Assembly: GCA_021791845.1 (NCBI GenBank)
Contig: JAJYVT010000013.1
Span: 1 to 55,231 of the forward strand
Origin: Actinomycetes bacterium
GTDB lineage: Bacteria; Actinomycetota; Acidimicrobiia; Acidimicrobiales; RAAP-2
Direction: 5' to 3'
Length of the DNA: 55,231 nt
In this document: positions 1 through 7,246 of the stretch, piece by piece
How the letters are laid out: each line of letters begins with the position of its first letter
Numbering within the stretch: the stretch's first letter is position 1
Made by a program: the position numbers and the translations under genes
The notes under the pieces: generated by a model
Database searches by the model: none
What the model was told of the DNA's origin: nothing
Seen by the model: only the letters and a program-made list of their open reading frames with translations

Positions 1-2
1 TC

Positions 3-1217
3 GCCGACGCGCACGTGGCCACATTCCGGTCCCAGGGGATGCGGACGTTGCTGCACACGCTGCAGCGGGACCTCGACGACGACTATCTCGCCACCGTGGA
101 CCGGCACCTGAAGCAGCTCCGGTTCCGCGGCGGCGAGCTGATCAGCATGGAGCTCGACCGGGACAACAGCGGGATCAACTACGTGCTGCGCGCCCCGGGG
201 GAGCCGCAAGGCCGGTGGAAGGAGCGCTTGGGGCTGGGGGCCCGGCGCTCCTACTCCTTCTCGGTCGCGCCGAGGGACGAGGCCGGGGCCAACGCCCTGG
301 CGGACATCGTCAGCCGCGGCGTCAACCTCGTGGCCAACGCGGCGGCGCAGTCGGCCGACCACATCATGAGCTACTTCTCGATGCTTCGGTCGGAGCTCGG
401 CTTCTACCTCGGGTGCGTCAACCTCCATGCCGCGCTGACGGCCCGCGGCCAGCCGGTGTGCATGCCGGACCCCGAGCCGTGGGACCGCGCCGCCCGCTCC
501 TGTATCGACCTGCGCGACGCCAGCTTGGCCCTGCTGGCCGAGGGCCCGGTCGTCGGCAACGACGTGGACGCCGACGGGAAGACGCTCCTGATCGTCACCG
601 GCGCCAATTCCGGCGGCAAGTCCACCTTCCTGCGCAGCGTCGGCCAGGCGCAGCTGATGCTCCAGTGCGGGATGTTCGTGGTCGCCGCGTCCTACCGGGC
701 CAGCGTGGCGGAGGCGACCTTCACCCACTTCATCCGGGAGGAGGACCAGACGATGACGAGCGGGCGGCTGGACGAGGAGCTCAGCCGGATGAGCACCATC
801 GCCGACCAGCTCCGCCCCCAGAGCCTGGTGCTGTTCAACGAGTCGTTCGCCGCCACCAACGAGCGGGAGGGGTCGGAGATCGGGAGGCACGTCGTCCGGG
901 CGCTGCTCGAGTCGGACGTCCGGGTCTGCTTCGTGACGCACCAGTTCGACTTTGCCGACGGGTTCCGCCGGGAGCGTGCCGGGTCGACGCTGTTCCTGCG
1001 GGCGGTGCGGGAGGACGACGGGCGCCGCACCTTCAAGCTGCAGGTCGCCGATCCGCTGCCCACGAGCTTCGGCGAGGACCTCTACTGGCGCATCGGGGGA
1101 TGGCTGGGCGAGGACGGGCCGAGTGCACCAGGGGCGGGGGTGCCGGCGGGGCCGCCGGCGGGGGCGCCGGTCGCCGGCCCGGTCGCCGGCCAGGAGCAGC
1201 GGGATCCGGCGGTGTAG
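3..1217 (+). CDS. MutS-like ATPase (stand-alone MutS domain V protein), 5' end outside window
   Basis: The reading frame is open to the left edge, so the gene is truncated; a GTG at 15 is an in-frame codon and need not be the start. The visible ~400 residues hold a helical lever-like region (about 1-180) and then the MutS-type ATPase. The P-loop is GANSGGKST (about residues 196-204) and the Walker B-like segment is LVLFNES (about 271-277), with Asn where classical MutS has the Mg-binding Asp. This is followed by ATNEREGSEI and the H-loop-like FVTHQFD. These features fit the stand-alone MutS-related family rather than full MutS, since no mismatch-recognition domain is visible. The last ~35 residues are a Pro/Gly/Ala-rich tail. 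The dynamin-like gene follows 52 bp downstream on the same strand and may be co-transcribed. The role is probably DNA metabolism, but the substrate is unknown. Confidence 0.85.
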   Translation, partial: ADAHVATFRSQGMRTLLHTLQRDLDDDYLATVDRHLKQLRFRGGELISMELDRDNSGINYVLRAPGEPQGRWKERLGLGARRSYSFSVAPRDEAGANALADIVSRGVNLVANAAAQSADHIMSYFSMLRSELGFYLGCVNLHAALTARGQPVCMPDPEPWDRAARSCIDLRDASLALLAEGPVVGNDVDADGKTLLIVTGANSGGKSTFLRSVGQAQLMLQCGMFVVAASYRASVAEATFTHFIREEDQTMTSGRLDEELSRMSTIADQLRPQSLVLFNESFAATNEREGSEIGRHVVRALLESDVRVCFVTHQFDFADGFRRERAGSTLFLRAVREDDGRRTFKLQVADPLPTSFGEDLYWRIGGWLGEDGPSAPGAGVPAGPPAGAPVAGPVAGQEQRDPAV

Positions 1218-1269
1218 CAGGATGCGCGGGACCACCGACCGGCGCGTCGGGCGGCAGGAAGGGACCGGG

Positions 1270-3057
1270 ATGGCGGGGCCGGACGGCGACGAGTCGCAGG
1301 ACGAGCTGCTCGGGCCGGCCCGCGCGCTGCGCCGGCTGGCCGACGGCCGCCCCGAGCTGGCCGCACGGGTGGACCGGTTGATCGAGCGCATCGCGGCCGG
1401 CCGCTTCCACGTCACCGTGCTGGGGGACTTCAAGCGGGGGAAGTCCACGCTGGTGAACGCGATCGTCGGACGGGCGCTGCTTCCGTCCGGCGTCGTCCCG
1501 CTCACGGCCGTGGCCACGGAGATCCACTTCGGCACGGCGCGCACCGAGGTGGTGTTCCTGGACGGCCGCCGGGAGGCTGTCCCGGCGGAGGACCTCGCGG
1601 CCTACGTGACCGAGCGGGACAACCCCGCCAACGCCAAGGGGGTCGCCCGGGTGGAGGTCGGGATCCCCGGGGTGCTCGGCGCTCCTGGGGTGGTCCTGGT
1701 CGACACGCCTGGGGCCGGGTCCGCCAACGAGCACAACTCGGAGGCGGCGTACGCGGCCCTGGCGGAGTCGGACGCCGCGGTGCTCGTGCTCTCGGCCGAC
1801 AGCCCGGTCTCCGACAGCGAGCAGGCGATCATGGCGCAGCTGGCGGAGCGCGGGTGCAAGGTGTTCGTCGTGGTCAACCGGAGCGACCACCTGCGCCCCG
1901 AGGAGCTGGACGAGGTGGAGGCGTTCGTCGCGGCCCGGTTGGGGGAGCACCTCGACGTATGGAGCGGGCCCTACCGCACCGACGCCCGGGCCGCCCTCCA
2001 GTCGTGCCTCGGCGGCGCGGCGGCACCGTCGGGGCCGGCGGCAGGGCTCGCGTCGGCGGGCAACGGCCCGCCGCCTCCGGGGTTCGATGCCTTCCGCCGG
2101 GAGCTGGAGCGGTTCGTCCGATCCGACCTCGCCGGCGCCCGGCGGGCGGCGGCGGTGGCCGAGCTCGGCCGCCTGGCCCGGCAGCTGGAGCAAGCGCTGC
2201 AGCTGGAGTCCGCCGCAGGCTCCATGGGCACGGCCGCGCTCGAGTCCAAGCTGGCGCGGTTCCGGCAGGCGGCCGACGACGGCCGCCGGCTGCTCGACGA
2301 GGACCGGATCGTCCTCGAGCACGACGCGTCCGACCTGGTGGAGCGAGCGGGCGCCCGGCTCGCCGCCGACGCCGCCGACGCAGCCCGCTCCTCCGCCCCG
2401 GCCCTGGAGCCGACGGCCCGGCAGGCGTCGCGGCGGACCCTCGCCTTCGACCTCCGGGACGAGGTCGAACGATGCGTCCGGACCGGCTTCGAGCCGGTGC
2501 GCCACGCGGTCGAGCGCTCGCTCGACGCGGAGTGGGCCGCGGTGGCCGAGCGGTTCACGGCGCGCGTGCAGGAGCGCGTGACCGGGCTGGTGAGCGCGGC
2601 CGAACAGCTGTTCGACGTCCATCTGCCGGTGGTGACGGTGCCGCCGGTGGAGGCGCAGTCGCAGCGCTTCAGCTACCAGTTCGTTGTCGTCGAGAGCCCG
2701 ACGGCGCCGGTCGGCCGCACGTTGGCGACGTGGCTCCTCCCGCAGGAGGTGGTCCGGCGCCGCGCCCTGCGGGCGGGGCAGCGCCGCCTGGCCGAGGAGC
2801 TCTCCAAGCACGCCGGCCGGGCCCGCTACGACGTCTCCCAGCGCGTCGAGGCGGCGCGCCGCGAGCTCGTGGCCGCGATGGTGTCCGAGTACGAGGAGAC
2901 CGAGCGCTCCCTGGTGCAGGCGGTCGAGGGGGCGCGCTCGTTGCTCGAGCGGAGCGGGGAGGAAGGCGCCCGGCGCGAGCACCAGTTGGCCGACGTTTGC
3001 GCCCTCGTCGACACGGTCGAGCGGCTGGGAGCGAAGGCGTCGCCCGTCGTGCCGTAG
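1270..3057 (+). CDS. Dynamin-like GTPase
   Basis: This 595-aa protein has a complete dynamin/GTPase head near its start: G1 GDFKRGKST (about residues 52-60), a G2-like Thr in PLTAVATE, G3 DTPGAG (about 144-149) and a G4 variant NRSD. The remaining ~350 residues are long charged helices (QLEQALQLES, LVERAGARLAADAADAA) typical of the stalk/paddle coiled coil of bacterial dynamin-like proteins. No strong transmembrane span is visible, so membrane contact would be peripheral. ATG 1270 was chosen because AGGAAGGG lies just upstream; an in-frame ATG at 1222 would add 16 residues. Family members remodel or protect membranes using GTP. Linkage to the MutS-like gene suggests an operon, but no joint function can be inferred. 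The stop lies inside a 20-bp direct repeat. Confidence 0.85.
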   Translation: MAGPDGDESQDELLGPARALRRLADGRPELAARVDRLIERIAAGRFHVTVLGDFKRGKSTLVNAIVGRALLPSGVVPLTAVATEIHFGTARTEVVFLDGRREAVPAEDLAAYVTERDNPANAKGVARVEVGIPGVLGAPGVVLVDTPGAGSANEHNSEAAYAALAESDAAVLVLSADSPVSDSEQAIMAQLAERGCKVFVVVNRSDHLRPEELDEVEAFVAARLGEHLDVWSGPYRTDARAALQSCLGGAAAPSGPAAGLASAGNGPPPPGFDAFRRELERFVRSDLAGARRAAAVAELGRLARQLEQALQLESAAGSMGTAALESKLARFRQAADDGRRLLDEDRIVLEHDASDLVERAGARLAADAADAARSSAPALEPTARQASRRTLAFDLRDEVERCVRTGFEPVRHAVERSLDAEWAAVAERFTARVQERVTGLVSAAEQLFDVHLPVVTVPPVEAQSQRFSYQFVVVESPTAPVGRTLATWLLPQEVVRRRALRAGQRRLAEELSKHAGRARYDVSQRVEAARRELVAAMVSEYEETERSLVQAVEGARSLLERSGEEGARREHQLADVCALVDTVERLGAKASPVVP

Positions 3058-3081
3058 GCGCCGCCCGTCGTGCCGTAGGCG
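3041..3081 (+). repeat. Direct repeat of 20 bp spanning the GTPase stop codon
   Basis: The 20-base sequence at 3041-3060 recurs exactly at 3062-3081 with one base between. Each copy contains the in-frame TAG of the GTPase gene, so the duplication leaves the protein end unchanged. It looks like a recent slip duplication of 21 bp. Confidence 0.9.
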
Positions 3082-3108
3082 CTCCCGGTCGCGTCCCGGC
3101 GACTGGTG

Positions 3109-3486
3109 TCAGACGGCCAGCCCGAGGGCGAAGCCGGCGGCGGCGGCGGCGAGCCCGACGGCCACGCTCACCGCGGCGTTGCCCGCCGCGTGCAGGATGC
3201 GGCCGTCCTGGAGCAGGCGGACGGTCTCGAACGTGAACGTCGAGAAGGTGGTGTAGGCGCCGCAGAAGCCGGTGGCGAGGAGCGCCGTTGCCGCGTCCGG
3301 GAGGTGGCCGCCGAGACTGAGACCGGTGAGGAAGCCGAGCACGAGCGACCCCGACACGTTGACGAGGAAGGTGCCCCACGGCAGGTCGGACCCGACCCGC
3401 TGGCTCACGGCCCGGTCGAGCAGGTAGCGAGACGGGGCGCCGACAAAGCCGCCCACGGCCACCAAGAGGAAGAGGAGCATCGTCAC
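3109..3486 (-). CDS. crcB: CrcB/Fluc fluoride channel, paralogue 1
   Basis: A 125-aa protein with four hydrophobic spans, the size of Fluc channels, which export F- passively as dual-topology dimers in the cytoplasmic membrane. It carries the family signatures: GGFVGAPSR near the start, GTFLVNVSGS with the pore Asn in TM2, and GFCGAYTTFSTF in TM3 with the phenylalanine-box and the Na+-site region. GTG 3486 is preceded by GAGGCGG; an ATG two codons later is possible. It is the last gene of the leftward operon crcB-DUF190-crcB and starts 12 bp after the DUF190 stop. Two paralogues in one operon may form a heterodimer, as known for some bacteria, but both keep all motifs so homodimers remain possible. 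Confidence 0.95.
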   Translation of the reverse strand: MTMLLFLLVAVGGFVGAPSRYLLDRAVSQRVGSDLPWGTFLVNVSGSLVLGFLTGLSLGGHLPDAATALLATGFCGAYTTFSTFTFETVRLLQDGRILHAAGNAAVSVAVGLAAAAAGFALGLAV

Positions 3487-3498
3487 GATCGGCCCGCC

Positions 3499-3837
3499 TC
3501 AGACGTCGACGATCTCGACGTCCTCGACGGTGGCCACGATGCCGTGTGCCAGCCCCGTCAGCTCGCGGAGGAAGCGGTCGATGCGGTCGGGGGTGTCGAC
3601 CAGCACCATCGAGAGCGGCCGGTCGTCGGAGAACACGTGCTCGCGGTGGACCTGGCCCTCGGTCCCGAACCCGAGCCGTCCCTCGAAGACGGTCGCCCCC
3701 ATGAGCTTGGCCTTCCGGGCGCGCTTCATCAGCTCCACCTCGAGGCTGGCGTGCCGGTAGCGGTCGCGCACGCCGAGCCAGATCGTCAGCCGCCGGGCCG
3801 GCCGGCCGGCGAAGCGGGACTCGACCGCAGCCGTCAC
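3499..3837 (-). CDS. DUF190 family protein (PII-like fold) between two crcB genes
   Basis: A 112-aa protein matching DUF190: an early RRLTIWLGVRDRYRHASL strand-helix, a central GATVFEGRLGFG and the LVDTPDRIDRF segment. GTG 3837 overlaps the stop of the upstream crcB by four bases (GTGA), so translation is probably coupled and the products made in fixed ratio. The family has a GlnB/PII-like fold (established from structures) and often lies beside crcB. A ligand-sensing or gating role for the fluoride channel is an inference from this context. The encoded basic segment KRARKAKLMG matches the usual helix of the family. No catalytic residues can be recognised. Confidence 0.88.
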   Translation of the reverse strand: MTAAVESRFAGRPARRLTIWLGVRDRYRHASLEVELMKRARKAKLMGATVFEGRLGFGTEGQVHREHVFSDDRPLSMVLVDTPDRIDRFLRELTGLAHGIVATVEDVEIVDV

Positions 3838-4358
3838 CGGTCGGTCTCCTGCACCCAGCGCTCGGCCCGGATGGCGACGCGGGCGGACCCCATCCCGAGC
3901 CACACGGCGAGCAGCCCGGCGAAGAGGCTTGCGAGGACGTACGCGACGGCCGTCGTCGGCCGGCCGTCGTGGACGAGCTGCACCGCGTCGACCATGAACG
4001 TCGAGAAGGTGGTGTAGGCGCCGAGGAAGCCGGCCCCGAGGATGGGCCGGGCCAGGCGGCCGCGCGGGAACTGCTCGAGCACGAGGATCAGCAGGAACCC
4101 GAGCACGAAGCTCCCGGTCACGTTGATGACGAAGGTCCCCCACGGGAACGCGCCGGCGGCCGCCGGCATCGCCAGCGCCACCGCGTAGCGGGTCACCGCG
4201 CCCGCCGCCCCGCCGCAGGCCAGCGCGAGGACGACCGCCCGGTTCCGCCCCGACCGGGCGCGGCGGCCACGGTCGAACGGCGCACCGGCCGGACCGGCGT
4301 CGAGGTCGGGATCGACAGGAGGGCGGCGCGACACATCACCTCTCGCCGTGGGTGCCAT
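3834..4358 (-). CDS. crcB: CrcB/Fluc fluoride channel, paralogue 2 (first gene of operon)
   Basis: A 174-aa protein: a polar N-terminal extension of about 40 residues (rich in Arg, Asp, Pro), then a four-helix Fluc domain with GGAAGAVTR, GTFVINVTGS and GFLGAYTTFSTF. The extension is longer than in most CrcB proteins and has no recognisable targeting signal. ATG 4358 was chosen because AAGGAG sits five bases upstream; an upstream in-frame ATG at 4394 would fall next to the riboswitch and has no such site. It is the first gene after the fluoride riboswitch at 4398-4444, so its translation should rise with fluoride. It overlaps the DUF190 gene by GTGA. Confidence 0.95.
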   Translation of the reverse strand: MAPTARGDVSRRPPVDPDLDAGPAGAPFDRGRRARSGRNRAVVLALACGGAAGAVTRYAVALAMPAAAGAFPWGTFVINVTGSFVLGFLLILVLEQFPRGRLARPILGAGFLGAYTTFSTFMVDAVQLVHDGRPTTAVAYVLASLFAGLLAVWLGMGSARVAIRAERWVQETDR

Positions 4359-4397
4359 CCAGCTCCTTGTTCGTTGATGCCTGGGACGAGGCAAAGC

Positions 4398-4444
4398 GGA
4401 CAGGAGCCATCAGCCATCTGGCGTTTCCGGCGAGCTCCATCGCC
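4398..4444 (-). promoter_or_regulatory. Fluoride riboswitch (crcB motif) controlling crcB-DUF190-crcB
   Basis: Read leftward, the element begins GGCGATGGAGCTCGCC, then GGAAACGCC, a four-base loop, and GGCTGATGGCTCCTGTCC, i.e. the conserved blocks of the fluoride aptamer in order. P2 is GGCG/CGCC. The pseudoknot strands are GGAGCU (loop after GAU) and GGCUCC near the 3' end, six pairs with one wobble. The same 3' strand (GCUCCU) is complementary to the crcB Shine-Dalgarno AGGAGC about 30 nt downstream, so fluoride binding should free the ribosome site. This predicts a translational ON switch. Confidence 0.95.
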
Positions 4445-4451
4445 TCCTACG

Positions 4452-4457
4452 AATTTA
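4452..4457 (-). promoter_or_regulatory. -10 element of the crcB operon
   Basis: TAAATT (TANNNT type) read leftward in a locally AT-richer patch. Seven bases later is the first G of the fluoride aptamer, the expected transcription start. No good -35 is seen. Confidence 0.6.
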
Positions 4458-4545
4458 CCAGGGAGGGGCCCGGGAGGAACATGAGCCGGTGGCGGCCGGC
4501 CGCGCGCCGCCCATTTGCGGAGGTCCCCGACCGGCCGCCGCGGTA

Positions 4546-4571
4546 CCGTCGGGGGGAGCACATCCCGACGG
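4546..4571 (+). promoter_or_regulatory. Inverted repeat before the second DUF190 gene
   Basis: CCGTCGGG and CCCGACGG form perfect 8-bp arms around a 10-base spacer, ending about 10 bases before the GGAGG ribosome site of the gene at 4591. It could be an operator or an mRNA hairpin. It does not match the fluoride aptamer. Confidence 0.5.
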
Positions 4572-4590
4572 GGTGCAGGCTGGAGGCAGG

Positions 4591-4962
4591 ATGCCGGTCA
4601 CCGAGGCGGCGACGAGGATCGTGGTCTTCCTGAGCGAGGACGATCGGATCGGGCACCGTGGGCTGCACGAGGTGATCGTCCAGCGGGCTCGCGAGGAGGG
4701 GATGGCCGGCGCGTCGGTGTGGAGGGGGATCGAGGGGTTCGGCGGGTCCGGCAGGATCCGGACCGCGAGGTTCCCCGACGCCGCGGCAGGGCTCCCGCTC
4801 GCCGTCGAGCTCGTCGACACGCCCGAGAGGATCGAGGCGTTCCTGGCCGTCGTGCACGAGCTCGCCCCGGGGTCGCTCGTGACGAGGGAGCCGGTGACCC
4901 TGGCCCGGCTCGGCGGGTCGGTGGCACCCAGCCTGGACGACCCCGTGCCCCGGCGCCGCTAG
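4591..4962 (+). CDS. DUF190 family protein, divergent copy
   Basis: A 123-aa protein with the DUF190 layout: an opening strand RIVVFLSEDD, helix HEVIVQRAREEGMAGASVW, RGIEGFGGSG and then VELVDTPERIEAFLAVVHEL. It aligns block by block with the DUF190 protein of the crcB operon but is clearly diverged. ATG 4591 is preceded by GGAGG at good spacing. It is transcribed away from the crcB operon with only about 130 bp of shared upstream DNA and has no aptamer of its own, so it may be expressed independently of fluoride. A PII-like sensor role is an inference from the fold of the family. The peptidase E-like gene follows about 120 bp downstream. Confidence 0.85.
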   Translation: MPVTEAATRIVVFLSEDDRIGHRGLHEVIVQRAREEGMAGASVWRGIEGFGGSGRIRTARFPDAAAGLPLAVELVDTPERIEAFLAVVHELAPGSLVTREPVTLARLGGSVAPSLDDPVPRRR

Positions 4963-5084
4963 CCCGCATCCTGGGCACGCACCGGGCGCTCGGACCGACG
5001 TGCCCTGGCGCACGTCCCTCGTGGTTCGGCGATGTCCGGTAGCCGGCAGGACAACGACAAGACGACAGAATGGAGAACGGCGTC

Positions 5085-5825
5085 ATGAGGCTCCTCCTCA
5101 CGTCCGGTGGCATCTCGAACACCAGCATCCGGAACGCGCTCGTCGGCTTGCTCGGCAAGCCGATCGCCGAGTCCAACGCACTCGTCATCCCGACGGGGAT
5201 CTATCCCTTCCCCGGCGGCACCGGGGGTGCCTTCCAGGCCATCTCCGGAACGGCCAAGAGCCCGCTGTGCGAGCTCGGCTGGAAGTCACTGGGCGTGCTG
5301 GAGCTCACCGCGCTGCCCAGCATCGACAAGGAAGTCTGGGCCGCGGCAGTCCGCGAGTCGGACGCCCTGCTGGCGTGGGGCGGCGATCCCGTGTACCTGT
5401 CCTACTGGATGAAGCACTCGGGTCTCGCCGATCTCTTGCCGTCCTTGCGGCCAGAGACGGTCTATGTCGGGGTGAGCGCGGGGAGCATCGCCATGGCCTC
5501 CTCGTTCGGCGAGGCGTACTTCGATCCGCCCAACTGCACCGGGGAGAGGCTCTCGTCCGAGGACCTCGTGTTCGCTGGACCCGAGGGGGAGCTCACCATG
5601 ACCCTGGTCATGGCCGAGGGTGTGGGGCTCGTCGACTTCACGATCATCCCGCACGTGGAGTACGACAACCCTCAGGACGTGGAGAACGCGGAGCAGTGGG
5701 CTCGCCGGCTCCCGGTGCCGACGTACGCGATCGACGACGAGACCGCCGTCACGGTCGTCGACGGCGCCGTCGAAGTCGTCTCCGAAGGGCTGTGGAGGCT
5801 GTTCACCCCAGACGCCCGGGGGTGA
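5085..5825 (+). CDS. Peptidase S51 (dipeptidase E)-like protein
   Basis: A 246-aa protein of the peptidase S51 family, cytosolic serine enzymes that cut Asp-Xaa dipeptides or degrade related compounds such as cyanophycin. The opening MRLLLTSGGISN is typical. The nucleophile motif is GVSAGSI (Ser near residue 132), preceded by AWGGDPVYLSYWMK, and a candidate catalytic His lies in IIPHVEYDN. Length fits the family (about 230-250 aa). ATG 5085 is preceded by GGAGA at 8 bases; an in-frame ATG at 5070 would add five residues but lacks a site. The substrate cannot be told from sequence. It converges with the DegV gene, with 43 bp between the stops. Confidence 0.85.
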   Translation: MRLLLTSGGISNTSIRNALVGLLGKPIAESNALVIPTGIYPFPGGTGGAFQAISGTAKSPLCELGWKSLGVLELTALPSIDKEVWAAAVRESDALLAWGGDPVYLSYWMKHSGLADLLPSLRPETVYVGVSAGSIAMASSFGEAYFDPPNCTGERLSSEDLVFAGPEGELTMTLVMAEGVGLVDFTIIPHVEYDNPQDVENAEQWARRLPVPTYAIDDETAVTVVDGAVEVVSEGLWRLFTPDARG

Positions 5826-5868
5826 AGGGGCTTCGCCCGTCGACGGTGGGGCGCCGCACGGGGCGGGG

Positions 5869-6768
5869 TCAGCCGTCGATCGAGCCGTCGATCGAACCGA
5901 CCACGGCCGCCACGACGAGGGCGTCGGGTCCCAGGTGCGACCCGACGGTCGGGCCGAGCTCGGTCGCAAAGCGCGGCGGCATCCCGAGCTGCTCGGAGAG
6001 CCGCTCCACGACGGCGTCGACGTCACCGGCGTCCCCGTGGCCGAGCGCCCAGGCGCCGAGCCGGTGACCGGCGGTGGCATCGACGTGCCCGGCCAGCGCC
6101 TCCACCGCGTGGCGCCGGTGCCGGGGCTGGGCCAGCGGCACGACCCGCCCCCGGACGGCCAGGACGAGGGGGTGGCTCGACACGAGGTGGGCCTGGGGCA
6201 CGAGGCTCGCCCGGTCGCTGTGCCGGAGCGCCCGCACCTCCTGGACGAGGGCGAAGGTGTGGAGCCGGCTGGCGACCGACCGGGCCAGCGCGGCGAGGGC
6301 GTCGGCCGGCCGGTCGACCGCCTCGTGCACGGCGAGAGCGACGAGGCCGGCACCCACGCTGAGGGAGCCGGTGTCGACCACGTGGGCGCCCGGCCCCCGC
6401 CCCACCCCGATGCGTGCCACCGCCTCGCGCGCCCGCGCCACGGTGACGCTGAGCTGGCTCGAGACGTGCACCCCGACGACCGGTGCGCCGCGCCCGTACG
6501 CCGCCACCAGCGCGCTGACCGTGGGCGGCGTGGTGCTGGGGTAGCGGTCGCCGCGCAACAGCGCCCAGAGCTCCTTGCCGCCGCCGCCGAACCGTGCTCC
6601 CTCGGACCACACCTCGCCCGCCACCAGCTCGACGCGGGACGACCGGGTGAGCGGTCCCGGCACGTCGACGGCGCCGTCCACCACGAGCAGCGTGCCGTCC
6701 CCGCCGGGCTCGCCTCGGCCCCCGTGCGGGGCGCCCGGCGTCGGCGTCCGGTCCTCGGACGGTCCCAC
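5869..6768 (-). CDS. DegV family (fatty-acid-binding) protein
   Basis: A 299-aa protein with DegV hallmarks: the phosphate/carboxylate-binding YPSTTPPTVSAL and, after a Rossmann-like segment, VVDTGSLSVGAG. The usual N-terminal VTDSTADLP is altered to VVDGAVDVPG. DegV proteins bind long-chain fatty acids (related FakB proteins feed them to FakA kinase); no FakA is in the window. A polar Gly/Pro-rich leader of ~25 residues precedes the domain. GTG 6768 lies 7 bp after the USP stop, so it is the last gene of the leftward Ehr operon. The C-terminus has a duplicated SIDG, encoded by a 12-bp direct repeat. Its link to the complex is unexplained. Confidence 0.85.
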   Translation of the reverse strand: MGPSEDRTPTPGAPHGGRGEPGGDGTLLVVDGAVDVPGPLTRSSRVELVAGEVWSEGARFGGGGKELWALLRGDRYPSTTPPTVSALVAAYGRGAPVVGVHVSSQLSVTVARAREAVARIGVGRGPGAHVVDTGSLSVGAGLVALAVHEAVDRPADALAALARSVASRLHTFALVQEVRALRHSDRASLVPQAHLVSSHPLVLAVRGRVVPLAQPRHRRHAVEALAGHVDATAGHRLGAWALGHGDAGDVDAVVERLSEQLGMPPRFATELGPTVGSHLGPDALVVAAVVGSIDGSIDG

Positions 6769-6775
6769 GAGCGGG

Positions 6776-7246
6776 TCAGACCACGAGGACGGGGCAGGGA
6801 TGGTGGCGGAGCAGGGCCTCGACCGAGCGGCCGAGGCCCCGGTGGGTGGTCTGCTCGCGGCCGTGGGTGCCGACGACCACGAGGTCGAAGCCGTGCTCCT
6901 CGGCGTACTTGGCGAGGGCGACGGCGGGGTCGTCCGCCAGCACGACCTCGGTCATCACCGTGGCGCCGGGCGAGGCGCGGTGCCCCGCCTCGGCCAACCC
7001 TCGGGACAGGTTGTCCCGCTCGGCCTCGGTGGCCCGCCGCTCTTCCTCCTCGGTCTCGGCGTGCGCCGGCGGCCGGACGACGAGCAGCACGTGCGCCTGC
7101 CCGCCCAGCTCGGAGGCGAGGGCGGTCGCCACGCGGAGGGCGTGGCGCGCCTCGGCCGAGCCGTCGAAGCCGACGAGGATGCGCCGGAAGACGCCGGCTG
7201 GGTGGTCGTGGGATCCCGGTTGCATCGTCCCCCCTTGGTCGGTCAT
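6776..7246 (-). CDS. Universal stress protein (UspA family)
   Basis: A 156-aa single-domain USP: RRILVGFDGSAEARHAL at the start, and an ATP-loop-like GTHGREQTTHRGLGRSVE followed by LLRHHPCPVLVV, which fits the nucleotide-binding G-2x-G-9x-G pattern. A charged helix (AETEEEERRATEAERDN) lies in the middle. ATG 7246 overlaps the hyfB stop (ATGA), implying coupled translation; ATG 7225 with AGGGGGG upstream is an alternative. USP genes have been reported among genes linked to fluoride riboswitches. Here the gene is carried in an operon behind a candidate one, so it may serve the same stress response as the membrane complex. Confidence 0.92.
   Translation of the reverse strand: MTDQGGTMQPGSHDHPAGVFRRILVGFDGSAEARHALRVATALASELGGQAHVLLVVRPPAHAETEEEERRATEAERDNLSRGLAEAGHRASPGATVMTEVVLADDPAVALAKYAEEHGFDLVVVGTHGREQTTHRGLGRSVEALLRHHPCPVLVV

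Noticed and set aside
1033-2982. Long leftward open frame opposite the dynamin-like gene
   Set aside because: Composition is Arg/Pro/Gly/Ala-rich without motifs; it is a GC-rich shadow of the real gene.
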